64,000 nucleotides of DNA from Chromatiaceae bacterium (GTDB taxonomy: Bacteria > Pseudomonadota > Gammaproteobacteria > Chromatiales > Chromatiaceae). The notes beneath the pieces are model-generated. The model saw nothing but the letters and a program-made list of their open reading frames with translations, was not told where the DNA came from and searched no databases. Position numbers and translations under genes: made by a program. Within the stretch, counting starts at the first letter, position 1, and each line of letters opens with the position of its first letter. The stretch lies in contig JACKMX010000005.1 of the NCBI GenBank assembly GCA_024235175.1, positions 186,001 through 250,000 on the forward strand, given 5' to 3'. Shown here in pieces: positions 1 through 9,823 of the stretch.

Positions 1-2
1 TG

Positions 3-212
3 GCAATACCGGTTATCGGAATAGGTGCCGGGGTCGATTGCGACGGACAGGTACTGGTGGTTTATGACATGCTCGGGATCACATCGGGCAGACGGCCTCG
101 TTTCGTTAAGAATTTCATGCCAGAGGCTGGCTCAGTTCCGGCAGCGGTGTCTGCGTACGTCCAGGCGGTCAAGACCAAAAGCTTTCCGGCAGAAGAGCAT
201 AGTTTTCAATGA
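3..212 (+). CDS. panB: 3-methyl-2-oxobutanoate hydroxymethyltransferase, C-terminal part
   Basis: The window opens inside this gene; about 69 C-terminal residues are visible in frame from base 3. They include the block IPVIGIGAGVDCDGQVLVVY and, later, the stretch FVKNF, both typical of the C-terminal part of PanB. PanB transfers a hydroxymethyl group from methylene-tetrahydrofolate to alpha-ketoisovalerate, giving ketopantoate for pantothenate and CoA. Its TGA overlaps the panC start (ATGA, 209-212), so the two are translationally coupled, as is common for panBC. The N-terminal part lies outside the window. Confidence 0.9.
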   Translation, partial: AIPVIGIGAGVDCDGQVLVVYDMLGITSGRRPRFVKNFMPEAGSVPAAVSAYVQAVKTKSFPAEEHSFQ

Positions 213-1060
213 TTACACTGCATAAAATCGATCAACTGCGGCGGCAGGTTGCCCTCTGGCGCCAGGCTGGCCAACGTATTGCGTTGGTGCCCACCATGGG
301 AAACCTGCATACCGGGCATCTACGGCTGGTCGATCGTGCCAGACAGCTCGCAGACAGGGTGATTGCCACTATCTTTGTGAATCCCCTGCAGTTTGGTCAG
401 GGTGAGGATTTCGAAAGTTATCCGCGCACCTTGGAGGATGACAGTCAAAAACTGGAGGAGTATGCCACCGATCTTTTGTTCGCGCCGGCTGTTTCGGAAG
501 TGTACCAGCGGCCGCAGACGGAGCAGACCATTGTGCGGGTGCCGGGGTTGTCCGATATCCTCTGTGGCCAATTCAGGCCAGGGCATTTTGCCGGTGTAGC
601 CACGGTGGTTTGTAAGCTCTTCAATATGGCACAGCCTGATGTGGCCGTTTTTGGGGAGAAGGATTATCAGCAGTTGATGGTGATCAGGCGCATGGTGGAA
701 GACTTGCAGATTCCTGTTCAAATAGAGGGGATGGCAACGGTGCGCGAAGCGGACGGACTCGCCATGAGTTCACGCAATGGATATTTGACTGTGGAAGAGC
801 GCGCAAAAGCACCCGTGGTGTATCAAGTATTGACTCAGACTGCTGAAGCACTGCAGGCAGGGGATCAGGATTTCAAATCTCTGGAAGAGTCAGCCTGGAA
901 TAGCTTGGAAAACGCCGGTCTGCGACCCGACTATTTTCAGATCCGAAGGGCGCAGGATCTGCAATCCCCAGACAAAGAAGAGAAAGATCTTGTGATCCTG
1001 GCAGCCGCCTATCTTGGCGCCGCTCGCCTTATCGACAACAAAACGGTAACAAACAGATGA
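209..1060 (+). CDS. panC: Pantothenate synthetase (pantoate--beta-alanine ligase)
   Basis: This cytoplasmic enzyme condenses pantoate with beta-alanine using ATP, the last step of pantothenate synthesis. The 283-residue length is normal for the family. The nucleotide-binding HIGH-type motif PTMGNLHTGH is at residues 28-37, GEKDYQQL at 149-156, and the KMSKS-like ADGLAMSSRN at 181-190. The ATG at 209 overlaps the panB stop, indicating an operon with panB. It converges on glgA, with only 12 bases between the two stop codons. I see nothing odd and am sure of the call. Confidence 0.97.
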   Translation: MITLHKIDQLRRQVALWRQAGQRIALVPTMGNLHTGHLRLVDRARQLADRVIATIFVNPLQFGQGEDFESYPRTLEDDSQKLEEYATDLLFAPAVSEVYQRPQTEQTIVRVPGLSDILCGQFRPGHFAGVATVVCKLFNMAQPDVAVFGEKDYQQLMVIRRMVEDLQIPVQIEGMATVREADGLAMSSRNGYLTVEERAKAPVVYQVLTQTAEALQAGDQDFKSLEESAWNSLENAGLRPDYFQIRRAQDLQSPDKEEKDLVILAAAYLGAARLIDNKTVTNR

Positions 1061-1072
1061 GCTGCAGCGAAG

Positions 1073-2584
1073 TTATGGTAGTACGGCACCGGCCAGTGGA
1101 TTGAGCGCGGGATTGTTGATCGCCTTCTGGTATATCTCCATATAGTGTCGTGCGCTGCTGTTCCAGCTGAAATCCTGATGCATGCCGTTGACTGCGAGTT
1201 TGTGCCACCAGGCCTTGGGCCTGCCATACAAATCTACGGCGATATTGACGGTGCGCCAAAGCGAATCCACGTCCGGCCGGTCAAACACGAAACCAGTGGC
1301 GCTTCCGACAAGCAGATTACGTGGTGTGGCGTTGATAACCGTATCCGATAGTCCTCCCGTTCTATGCACAACAGGGACGGTGCCATAGCGCAAACTGTAT
1401 AGTTGATTCAGGCCGCAGGGTTCGTAACGTGAAGGCATCAGGAACAGATCGCAGCCTGCTTCGATGCGATGGGCCATACCCTCGTTGTAACCAATAACCG
1501 CGGCGATCCTATCAGGATGTTTTCCACACTCCTGGCACAGAAAGCGCTCCAGTTCCGGATCCCCGGATCCCAGGATCACCAGCTGAACATGGGGAAACTT
1601 CAACATGCCCGGAAGTATTTGCATGATAAGATCCACGCCTTTCTGTTCCACCAGCCGTCCGATATGTCCGAACAGTAGTGCATCCTCTCGTTCCGGTAAC
1701 CCCATTTCTCGCTGAAGGAAAGACTTATTGATTTTCTTGAGATGGAAGGTTGTTGCGTCGTAGTGCTGTGGAATAGCCGGATCAGATGCAGGGTCCCAGA
1801 CAGTGTAGTCGACCCCGTTCAAAACACCCTGCAACCGGTCCGCGCGATACTGCAGCAATCCTTCCAGACCATATCCAAGGGTTGCTGTCAGAATCTCCCG
1901 GGCGTAGGTGGGGCTTACTGTGGTGACCCAGTCGGAGAAAGCCAAACCTCCCTTCATGAATGAGAGACTATTGTTGAATTCCAGTCCTTCATAGCGCCAC
2001 AGTTTCTCCGCCAATCCCAGTCGGCTGAAGGTGCTGCGGTTGAAAATCCCCTGATAAGCGAGATTGTGAATAGTGAAGACACTGGCCGGCCGGTTGTGCT
2101 CGAATGCGAGAAGTGCAGGAATAAGACCAGTTTGCCAATCATTGCAATGGATCAGGTCTGGTCGCCAATGCAGACCTGCCCGGTTGAGAGAGAGCTGTGA
2201 AACAACTTGGCAGAACAGGGCGAATCGCTCGGCATTGTCACTCCAGTCGGCGCCACTGGGGTCCGCATATGGATTACCTGGACGGTTGAACAGATCGGGG
2301 GCGTCGATCAGATAAACAGGCACATCTCCCCTCAGTCGGCCTTCGAGCACCCTGATGATTCCGGAGTATCCCGGAAGTTTCAGCGAGGTAACCGGAATCA
2401 GGGGTGCTGCCCCAACCACTGCTTGCGGATAAGCCGGCAATACCAGACGTACATCCTGGCCCATTTCGGAGAGGGCAATCGGAAGGCTGCCGGCCACGTC
2501 CGCCAATCCCCCGGTTTTTATCAACGGCTGGGCTTCGCTGCTTGCAAAAAGTATTTTCAATCGGTTACTACCGGAATTCTTCAT
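1073..2584 (-). CDS. glgA: Glycogen synthase (ADP-glucose, GT5)
   Basis: It transfers glucose from ADP-glucose to the non-reducing end of growing alpha-1,4-glucan. The 503 residues fit GT5 bacterial glycogen synthases. Visible motifs are KTGGLADV at residues 23-30 (ADP-glucose binding), HCNDWQTGL at 146-154, HIGRLVEQKG at 307-316, and SRYEPCGLNQ at 385-394 near the C-terminal nucleotide site. It diverges from pgi across about 200 bases and lies in a glg neighbourhood with glgB and glgC, which supplies the branching enzyme and the ADP-glucose. No strong ribosome site precedes the ATG, but the family usually starts only a few residues before KILF. Confidence 0.96.
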   Translation of the reverse strand: MKNSGSNRLKILFASSEAQPLIKTGGLADVAGSLPIALSEMGQDVRLVLPAYPQAVVGAAPLIPVTSLKLPGYSGIIRVLEGRLRGDVPVYLIDAPDLFNRPGNPYADPSGADWSDNAERFALFCQVVSQLSLNRAGLHWRPDLIHCNDWQTGLIPALLAFEHNRPASVFTIHNLAYQGIFNRSTFSRLGLAEKLWRYEGLEFNNSLSFMKGGLAFSDWVTTVSPTYAREILTATLGYGLEGLLQYRADRLQGVLNGVDYTVWDPASDPAIPQHYDATTFHLKKINKSFLQREMGLPEREDALLFGHIGRLVEQKGVDLIMQILPGMLKFPHVQLVILGSGDPELERFLCQECGKHPDRIAAVIGYNEGMAHRIEAGCDLFLMPSRYEPCGLNQLYSLRYGTVPVVHRTGGLSDTVINATPRNLLVGSATGFVFDRPDVDSLWRTVNIAVDLYGRPKAWWHKLAVNGMHQDFSWNSSARHYMEIYQKAINNPALNPLAGAVLP

Positions 2585-2786
2585 TATTTGGACAACGCTG
2601 ATACAACTGGTTATTTTTCTGGGTTTGGAAAGATTGCAACGGCTGTGTAAAAAAACCGGGTTATCATACCCCGCGCTAGCAGACTATCTGAAAACCGATG
2701 CCGGTGGAATTAGAATGTATCATCCTGACTGCAGTACTGGACCAGGACCCAAAGGTTCTTAACTATAAGAGAAAAGATCGCCAATC

Positions 2787-4439
2787 ATGAATAGTATCGA
2801 TAAAAGCAGTGAGTGGCTTGCCCTGAAACGGCATTGGTCCGAAATAGAATACCGCCATATGCGGGAACTGTTTGCCGAAGATTCCGCCAGATTTGACCGA
2901 ATGTCGCTGCAGGCTTGTGGAATACTGCTTGATTACTCGAAGAACAGAGCGACAAGCGAAACCATGGGGCTGTTAATGGATCTGGCTGAGCGGGCCGATC
3001 TGGCAGCCTGGATAAGGCGAATGTTCAGTGGGGAGCGGATCAACAACACCGAAGGCCGGGCGGTGCTGCATGTGGCATTGCGCAGTTGCTCAGATGAACC
3101 GGTTCTTCTGGATGGTGAAGACGTCATGCCCCAGGTGCGTGCAGTGCTGGCGCAAATGAAAGATTTTTCCAACGCGGTACGCGATGGTGATTGGCTGGGT
3201 TACACAGGGTATCGAATCACCGATGTGGTTAACATCGGTATAGGCGGTTCCAATCTGGGCCCGTTGATGGTGGCTGAGGCGCTCAGGCATTACCAAGACC
3301 CCGGATTAAATGTCCACTTCGTTTCAAACGTGGATGCGACGCATCTGGTTGAGACATTAAAGTCCCTGAATCCGGAAACGACACTTTTTATCGTCGCTTC
3401 CAAGACCTTTACCACCCAGGAGACTCTGGCCAATGCCAAAGCTGCACGGCGCTGGTGCATTGAGGCGCTTAAAGATGAGAGCGCGGTGGCTCGGCATTTT
3501 GTGGCGGTTTCTACCAACGCTGCAGAGGTGGCCGCTTTTGGAATCGACACTGGCAACATGTTTGGCTTTTGGGATTGGGTTGGAGGCCGCTACTCGTTGT
3601 GGTCAGCCATTGGACTCCCCATTGCGCTGGCCATCGGCATGCCGAATTTCATGCAATTGTTGCAGGGCGCGTATGATATGGATTGTCATTTCCGTGATAG
3701 CAAACTATCCGAAAACATGCCGGTTATCATGGGGTTGTTAGGGGTCTGGTACCACAATTTTGGCGGAGTCCGGACCCATGCAATTCTTCCTTACGATCAG
3801 TATCTGCGCCATCTTCCGGCATACCTGCAGCAGGCTGACATGGAGAGTAATGGCAAGCGTGTGTCACGTGATGGCCAGCAACTGTCATACACCACCGGTC
3901 CAGTCGTGTGGGGAGCCGCGGGGACCGACGGACAACACGCTTTTTATCAGTTGATCCATCAGGGTACTCAGCTTGTCACCAGCGATTTTATCGCATCTGT
4001 CCACAGCCACAACGAGCTGGGGGACCAGCACTTGAAGCTGATGGCAAATTTCTTTGCGCAGACGGAGGCTCTGATGAAAGGCCGCACGGAGGATGAAGCA
4101 ATGGCCGAACTGGTCAATGCCGGTCTCGCAGAAGAGGCGCTGGCAGCGCTGCTTCCACACAAGGTGTTTCCGGGCAACAGACCTACCAATTCTTTATTGT
4201 TAGACCGGTTGACACCACAGCGTCTGGGGTCGTTGATAGCCCTCTACGAACACAAGATTTTTGTCCAGGGTATTGTCTGGCAGATCAACTCCTTTGATCA
4301 GTGGGGTGTGGAACTCGGCAAACAGTTGGCGGGGGTGGTTCTGGGTGAACTGAGTGAAGAAGCTGATGTTGGCAGGCATGACGCTTCCACCAACGGACTG
4401 TTGGCATACTTCAAACAGAACAGGCTCAGGCACTCCTAA
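2787..4439 (+). CDS. pgi: Glucose-6-phosphate isomerase
   Basis: It interconverts glucose-6-phosphate and fructose-6-phosphate and so links glycolysis/gluconeogenesis to the glycogen genes on either side. It has 550 residues, the usual length for the long bacterial form. Visible motifs are GIGGSNLGP at 151-159, SKTFTTQET at 205-213, the PGI signature FWDWVGGRYSLWSAIG at 261-276, and a C-terminal block INSFDQWGVELGK. It converges on glgB with 13 bases between the stop codons. Being set among glg genes suggests coordinated carbon storage, but this is inference. Confidence 0.97.
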   Translation: MNSIDKSSEWLALKRHWSEIEYRHMRELFAEDSARFDRMSLQACGILLDYSKNRATSETMGLLMDLAERADLAAWIRRMFSGERINNTEGRAVLHVALRSCSDEPVLLDGEDVMPQVRAVLAQMKDFSNAVRDGDWLGYTGYRITDVVNIGIGGSNLGPLMVAEALRHYQDPGLNVHFVSNVDATHLVETLKSLNPETTLFIVASKTFTTQETLANAKAARRWCIEALKDESAVARHFVAVSTNAAEVAAFGIDTGNMFGFWDWVGGRYSLWSAIGLPIALAIGMPNFMQLLQGAYDMDCHFRDSKLSENMPVIMGLLGVWYHNFGGVRTHAILPYDQYLRHLPAYLQQADMESNGKRVSRDGQQLSYTTGPVVWGAAGTDGQHAFYQLIHQGTQLVTSDFIASVHSHNELGDQHLKLMANFFAQTEALMKGRTEDEAMAELVNAGLAEEALAALLPHKVFPGNRPTNSLLLDRLTPQRLGSLIALYEHKIFVQGIVWQINSFDQWGVELGKQLAGVVLGELSEEADVGRHDASTNGLLAYFKQNRLRHS

Positions 4440-4452
4440 GTCCGGCAGGCCT

Positions 4453-6627
4453 CTATGGGATGGGTTCCAATATCAGCATACCCAACGGGGGAAGAGTCAA
4501 TACAGCTGATTGATTCTGTCCCATCCAGCTCACGGGCTCAGGCTTGACGATGCCGTCGTTGCCCATGTTGCTGCCACCGTAGAACTCTGAATCGGAATTG
4601 AAAAGCTCGCGCAAGGTCCCAGGTTGCGGGACTCCGATCCGATAATTTTCGCGGGGGACCGGGGTGAAGTTCAGTGCAACCACAACGAAACTGCCGTCCC
4701 GCGCCCAGCGTAAATAGCTCAGCACGGATTGGCTGGCATCATGGCAGTCGATCCATTCGAATCCACCTCCTTCGAAATCCAGTTCGTGCAGTGCGGGAAC
4801 CTGGCGGTAGAGGCGATTGAGCTCGCTGACCAGCGCCCGCATACCCTGGTGCTGGGGATAATCCATCAGATACCAGTCCAGCTGTGCCGCTTCGTTCCAT
4901 TCCCGGCCTTGGGCAAACTCATTGCCCATGAATAAAAGTTTTTTACCTGGGTAGGTGAACATATAACTGTAGAGCAGTCTGAGAGAGGCGAACCGCTGCC
5001 AGTCGTCTCCGGGCATTTTATCCAGCATGGAGCCTTTGCCATGAACCACTTCATCGTGGGAGAAGGGGAGCACAAAATTCTCGGTGAAGCAGTAAAGCAG
5101 GCCAAAAGTGAGCATGTCATGATGATAGTGACGGAACACCGGATCCTTGGACATATAGGATAGAGTGTCGTGCATCCATCCCATATTCCATTTCATGCTG
5201 AATCCGAGCCCTCCCAGCCAGGTAGGTCGGGAGACCTGAGGCCAGGCGGTGGACTCTTCCGCGACGATGAGGGTGCCCGGAAACTGCTCGTGAGTAACAC
5301 TGTTAAGATGGCGCAGAAAATCCACCGCCTCCAGATTTTCCCGACCCCCGTATATATTTGGCAGCCAGTCACCGGCTTCCCGGGAATAATCCAGATATAG
5401 CATGGAGGCCACGGCATCCACGCGCAGTCCATCCAGATGAAACTCCTCGAGCCAATATATTGCACTGGTCAGCAGAAAGTTTCGTACTTCGTCACGTCCG
5501 TAATTGAAGATCAGGGTTCCCCAGTCCCTGTGCTCCCCCTTGCGTGGGTCTTCATGCTCATAGAGTGCGCTTCCGTCAAAACGCGCCAAAGCATGACTGT
5601 CCTTGGGGAAATGGGCGGGAACCCAGTCCAAAATGATACCGATCCCCCGTTGATGCAGGTGATCGACGAAATAGCGGAAATCATCGGCGGTACCGAAACG
5701 GCTGGTTGGAGCGAAGTATCCCGTGGTCTGGTAACCCCAGGAGGCGTCATAGGGATGTTCGGTAATCGGCAGCAGTTCAATATGGGTGAAGCCAAGTTCC
5801 ATGACATACCCAGCCAACCGATGCGCGATTTCTCGATAGTTGAGGAACGTGCCGTTCTCAGCATGCTGCCAGGAACCCAGGTGAACTTCATAGACCGACA
5901 TGGGCGACCGCTGCCAGTCTCTCTCTCTCCGTTCCGACATCCATTCTCCGTCGTTCCAGATGTGCTCGGAAGCGGACGCAATGACTCCTGCGTTTTGTGG
6001 GCGTTTTTGGAAACAGGTGGCGAACGGGTCGTTTTTAACCAATATCTCCCCATTTTTCGAACGCAGTTCGAAGCGATAGAAGTTGCCTGGAGAGACGTCG
6101 GGAATGAAGAGCTCCCATACTCCCGATCCGCCTCGGCTGCGCATCGGATGAACCCGTCCGTCCCAGTTGTTAAAGTCACCGATAACACTGACTCTATCTG
6201 CGTTCGGTGCCCATACAGAAAAGAGCACGCCCTTAACTCCCTCTGCATTATGGGGATGAGCGCCGAAAATCTTATACGCGTGCCAGTGCTTTCCCTGGCT
6301 GAATAGATGGAGATCGAACCCTTCCAGCTGTGGAGGGAAACAGTAAGGATCGTAGCTGCTGTGCAGCTGCCCCCGGTGATCGCTCCAGGCGATGCGGTAT
6401 CGCTCTGGAACCTGCTCCGGTGTGCCGTACCATTCGAAAAAATCTGTTCCCTCGATCCGTTTCATGGTCAGGGAGGATTCAACGATGCTGACGCTCTCGG
6501 CAGATGGCAGAAAAACCCGCACCAAGGCGTGATCTCCAATCGTGTGCCTTCCCAAAACCTCGAATGGATCGTGATGACGGGATTCCAGAATACGTATCAG
6601 GGGCTCTTCAATATGCTGCTTTTCCAT
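4453..6627 (-). CDS. glgB: 1,4-alpha-glucan branching enzyme (GH13)
   Basis: It cuts alpha-1,4 glucan chains and rejoins them through alpha-1,6 bonds to branch glycogen. The protein has 724 residues: an N-terminal beta-domain and CBM48 (about 20-210), a GH13 barrel, and a C-terminal beta-domain. Catalytic motifs are readable: DWVPAHF at 334-340, the nucleophile D404 in GLRVDAV, the acid E457 in AEEST, and D525 in SHDEVVHG. These are offset by one from the E. coli enzyme as I remember its numbering. It is divergent from glgC across about 170 bases that probably carry both promoters. Confidence 0.97.
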   Translation of the reverse strand: MEKQHIEEPLIRILESRHHDPFEVLGRHTIGDHALVRVFLPSAESVSIVESSLTMKRIEGTDFFEWYGTPEQVPERYRIAWSDHRGQLHSSYDPYCFPPQLEGFDLHLFSQGKHWHAYKIFGAHPHNAEGVKGVLFSVWAPNADRVSVIGDFNNWDGRVHPMRSRGGSGVWELFIPDVSPGNFYRFELRSKNGEILVKNDPFATCFQKRPQNAGVIASASEHIWNDGEWMSERRERDWQRSPMSVYEVHLGSWQHAENGTFLNYREIAHRLAGYVMELGFTHIELLPITEHPYDASWGYQTTGYFAPTSRFGTADDFRYFVDHLHQRGIGIILDWVPAHFPKDSHALARFDGSALYEHEDPRKGEHRDWGTLIFNYGRDEVRNFLLTSAIYWLEEFHLDGLRVDAVASMLYLDYSREAGDWLPNIYGGRENLEAVDFLRHLNSVTHEQFPGTLIVAEESTAWPQVSRPTWLGGLGFSMKWNMGWMHDTLSYMSKDPVFRHYHHDMLTFGLLYCFTENFVLPFSHDEVVHGKGSMLDKMPGDDWQRFASLRLLYSYMFTYPGKKLLFMGNEFAQGREWNEAAQLDWYLMDYPQHQGMRALVSELNRLYRQVPALHELDFEGGGFEWIDCHDASQSVLSYLRWARDGSFVVVALNFTPVPRENYRIGVPQPGTLRELFNSDSEFYGGSNMGNDGIVKPEPVSWMGQNQSAVLTLPPLGMLILEPIP

Positions 6628-6680
6628 GAGTTGCTCGGGAGGAGGGTTTTAGGACCTAGTTATACATGAAAGCGTTTTAA

Positions 6681-6710
6681 ATTGTGTTACCGCACACCGA
6701 TCGTAACAAT
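6681..6710. promoter_or_regulatory. Inverted repeat in the glgB-glgC divergent intergenic region
   Basis: The half-sites ATTGTGTTAC (6681-6690) and GTAACAAT (6703-6710) form an imperfect dyad centred between the divergent glgB and glgC starts. Its position suits an operator controlling both genes. No regulator is known from the sequence, and a chance dyad in AT-rich DNA is quite possible. Confidence 0.25.
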
Positions 6711-6795
6711 TGCTATGTTAGCATATATCGAGATGGCGGCGATTGGGCAATTTTCGAATTAACCTTCGGAGCGGGATCGATTGGGGAGGCAGGGT

Positions 6796-8067
6796 ATGAC
6801 AAAGGAAAATCAGGATCCGCGTTTTGTCAGTAGATTAACCAAAAACACTTTGGCATTGATTCTGGCGGGGGGTAGAGGGTCGCGCCTCAGGCACCTGACG
6901 ATGTGGCGCACCAAACCATCTCTGCCGTTTGGGGGGAAATTCAGGATCATCGATTTTCCGCTCTCCAACTGTATCAATTCGGGAATTCGCCAGATTGGTG
7001 TGCTGACTCAGTACAAAGCCCATTCACTGATTCTTCACCTGCAGCGGGGTTGGAGTTTTTTACGTGGGGAATTTGGTGAGTTTGTGGAACTCCTGCCCGC
7101 ACAACAGCGCATTGAGAATAACTGGTATACCGGAACGGCCGACGCTATTTATCAGAACCTGGATATTCTGCGGAACCACAATCCGGATTATGTACTGGTA
7201 CTCGCGGGTGATCACGTCTACCGAATGGATTACGGTACGATGGTGGCCGAACACGTGGAGACCGGTGCCGATATGACGGTTGGCTGTATAGAGGTCGATC
7301 TGGAAACGGCCAAAGAGTATGGTGTGATGTCGGTTGATGAGTCTAACCGGGTTAGGGAGTTTAACGAGAAGCCGGAGCACCCAAAATCCATACCGGGTCG
7401 GGAAGGGGTTGCTCTGGCATCAATGGGTATTTATGTATTTAACCGGGCATTTCTGTTCGAACAGCTGCTCAAGGATTCGGATACACCCAACTCCACACAT
7501 GATTTCGGCAAGGATATTATTCCGAATGTGATCGGAAAATATCGCGTTATGGCTTACTCATTCAGAGATCCCAAAAGTGGAAAACAGGCCTATTGGCGCG
7601 ATGTTGGTACCGTGGATGCGTTCTGGAAGGCCAACCAGGAGCTTATTGGTGTGACGCCTGAGTTAAATCTTTATGACAAAACCTGGCCGATATGGACCTA
7701 TCAGGAGCAGCTTCCTTCAGCAAAATTTATTTTTGACGACGAGGAGAGAAGAGGTATGGCTGTGGATTCAATGGTTTCCGGTGGGTGCATCGTATCCGGA
7801 TCAACAGTCCGTCACTCCTTGCTGTTTTCGAATGTCAGGATAAACTCCTATTCCGAAATCAATGACTCCGTGCTGTTGCCGGATGTTGATGTCGGCAGAA
7901 ACTGCCGTATATCCAAGGCAATTATCGATGACGGTTGTAAAATCCCCAAAGGTACTGTCATTGGAGAGGATCTGGAAGCGGATGCCAAGCGCTTCTACGT
8001 ATCGAGGGATGGCGTGGTATTGGTAACACCCGACATGCTGGGACAGGTTCTGAACTATGTCAGATAA
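6796..8067 (+). CDS. glgC: Glucose-1-phosphate adenylyltransferase (ADP-glucose pyrophosphorylase)
   Basis: It makes ADP-glucose from glucose-1-phosphate and ATP, the committed and usually allosterically regulated step of bacterial glycogen synthesis. The ATG at 6796 is preferred over an in-frame TTG at 6781 because a GGGGAGG ribosome site (6783-6789) lies six bases before it; the protein then has 423 residues. The nucleotide-binding LAGGRGSRL is at 23-31, followed by TKPSLPFGGKFRIIDFPLSN, the hallmark of GlgC. The C-terminal part contains hexapeptide-like repeats (left-handed beta-helix). The gene overlaps the downstream GH57 gene by 11 bases, implying coupled translation. Confidence 0.97.
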   Translation: MTKENQDPRFVSRLTKNTLALILAGGRGSRLRHLTMWRTKPSLPFGGKFRIIDFPLSNCINSGIRQIGVLTQYKAHSLILHLQRGWSFLRGEFGEFVELLPAQQRIENNWYTGTADAIYQNLDILRNHNPDYVLVLAGDHVYRMDYGTMVAEHVETGADMTVGCIEVDLETAKEYGVMSVDESNRVREFNEKPEHPKSIPGREGVALASMGIYVFNRAFLFEQLLKDSDTPNSTHDFGKDIIPNVIGKYRVMAYSFRDPKSGKQAYWRDVGTVDAFWKANQELIGVTPELNLYDKTWPIWTYQEQLPSAKFIFDDEERRGMAVDSMVSGGCIVSGSTVRHSLLFSNVRINSYSEINDSVLLPDVDVGRNCRISKAIIDDGCKIPKGTVIGEDLEADAKRFYVSRDGVVLVTPDMLGQVLNYVR

Positions 8068-9760
8068 CAAAAAACTGAAAGTGGTGCTCTGCTGGCACAT
8101 GCACCAGCCGGACTATCGCGGCCCGGAGCACGGGAACTTTCAGCTGCCCTGGGTCTACCTCCATGCGATCAAGGATTACGTCGACATGGCGTGTCATCTT
8201 GAACAGATTCCGGATGCCCGAGCGGTGGTCAATTTTGCTCCGGTGCTGCTTGAACAGCTGGAAGATTATGCGTTGCAAATCCAAAACTGGCTGGACAAAG
8301 GTGTCCTTATCCGGGATCCGTTGCTGTCTGCGGTTGCGGGACCGGGAGTCCCTCTGGATCAGGCTTCCCGCTGGGAACTGGTAAAAAGTTGTCAGCGTGC
8401 CAACGAAAAGCACCTGGTGCAGCGATTTCGGACCTTTCACCGGCTGATTGATATCACCAAACTTGTGGATGAACACGATGAGTCAGTGATGTACCTGAAC
8501 GATCAGTTCCTGGCGGATCTTCTGGTCTGGTACCACCTGGCCTGGATGGGGGAATACGCACGCAGTAACGATGTACGGATCCATACGCTGGAAAAGAAGC
8601 GTATAGGTTTCAATGCGGATGATCGGCGCGCACTGGTTCAGGCGATAGGCGATCTGGTGGGCAGCACGATCAGCCGCTATCGCAAATTGGCAGAAGAGGG
8701 CCGTGTGGAGTTGTCAGTGACGCCATATGCACATCCCATTGTGCCGTTGCTGCTCGACCTGCACTCGGCACGTGAAGCCATGCCGGATATAAGCCTGCCA
8801 GAAGCGGTCAACTATCCCGGTGGCGAACCGCGCGCCCGCTGGCATATTCGCAAAGGGATTGAAGTGTTCAAGCGCCATTTCGGATTCGCACCCAAGGGCT
8901 GCTGGCCGTCGGAAGGTGCGGTCAGCAGCGAAACGCTGCGGATTCTGGAGGAGGAGGGGTTTCAATGGGCAGCCAGTGGGCAGCAGGTGCTGCACAACAG
9001 TCTGAGTGCCTTCAGCGGCGGAGAGGCGTTACCGGAGAACTGGGTGCATAAGCCGTACCGACTGGAGGAGGGAAAATTATGCACTTTTTTTCGTGATGAT
9101 GGACTGTCGGATCTTATTGGTTTTACCTATGCCGACTGGCATGCGGACGACGCTGTAGGAAATCTGGTGCAGCATCTTGAAACCATAGCCGATGTCACCC
9201 AACATGAGCCCAACCCGGTCGTATCGATTATCATGGATGGAGAGAATGCCTGGGAATACTATCCACGCAACGGCTGCTATTTTCTTACCGCGCTCTATAA
9301 GCGGCTGTCAGAACATCCCAACCTGGATCTCACTACTTTTTCAGAGTGTGTGGAGCGGCAGAAGGTGCCTGCTCACAGTCTGCCGGAACTGGTTGCGGGA
9401 AGCTGGGTGTATGGCACTTTTTCAACCTGGATCGGGGATCCGGACAAAAATCGGGCGTGGGATATGCTGGTTGAAGCCAAAGCCGTATATGACAGAGTGA
9501 TTGCCAGTGACCGATTGAATACGGATCAACGTGAAAATGCTTCGATTCAGCTGGCAAGGTGCGAGGGTTCGGACTGGTTCTGGTGGTTTGGCGATTACAA
9601 TCCTGGTGCAACAGTGAGCGATTTTGAGCGCCTTTTTCGTCTGCAGCTGAGCCACCTCTATCAACTGCTTGAGGAGACGCCACCTGAATATCTTTCGGAA
9701 ATATTCGCCCACGGCAGCGGCGACCCCACTCTTGGGGGAGTAATGCGTCAAAATACCTGA
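8057..9760 (+). CDS. Glycoside hydrolase family 57 alpha-glucan enzyme
   Basis: A 567-residue GH57 protein. The family regions are visible: HMHQP at 14-18, GCWPSEGAVS at 282-291 with the presumed nucleophile E287, FRDDGLSDLIGF at 346-357 with presumed acid D353, and MDGENAWEYYP at 394-404. GH57 includes alpha-amylases, 4-alpha-glucanotransferases and branching enzymes; sequence alone does not tell me which this is. Its start overlaps glgC by 11 bases and malQ follows 63 bases later, so it almost certainly acts on glycogen or maltodextrin in the cytoplasm. No signal peptide is present. Confidence 0.88.
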   Translation: MSDNKKLKVVLCWHMHQPDYRGPEHGNFQLPWVYLHAIKDYVDMACHLEQIPDARAVVNFAPVLLEQLEDYALQIQNWLDKGVLIRDPLLSAVAGPGVPLDQASRWELVKSCQRANEKHLVQRFRTFHRLIDITKLVDEHDESVMYLNDQFLADLLVWYHLAWMGEYARSNDVRIHTLEKKRIGFNADDRRALVQAIGDLVGSTISRYRKLAEEGRVELSVTPYAHPIVPLLLDLHSAREAMPDISLPEAVNYPGGEPRARWHIRKGIEVFKRHFGFAPKGCWPSEGAVSSETLRILEEEGFQWAASGQQVLHNSLSAFSGGEALPENWVHKPYRLEEGKLCTFFRDDGLSDLIGFTYADWHADDAVGNLVQHLETIADVTQHEPNPVVSIIMDGENAWEYYPRNGCYFLTALYKRLSEHPNLDLTTFSECVERQKVPAHSLPELVAGSWVYGTFSTWIGDPDKNRAWDMLVEAKAVYDRVIASDRLNTDQRENASIQLARCEGSDWFWWFGDYNPGATVSDFERLFRLQLSHLYQLLEETPPEYLSEIFAHGSGDPTLGGVMRQNT

Positions 9761-9823
9761 AATGTGGCTGAAATTATTTAATTCAGCGGAACAGCGACCC
9801 GAAGTTACCCGGAGTATTGAGGA

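Noticed and set aside
5437..6306. 289-codon plus-strand frame opposite glgB
   Set aside because: It lies entirely inside glgB, whose GH13 motifs are intact; the frame has no family features.
6783..6795. glgC start at TTG 6781
   Set aside because: The ribosome site GGGGAGG would lie inside the gene; ATG 6796 fits better.
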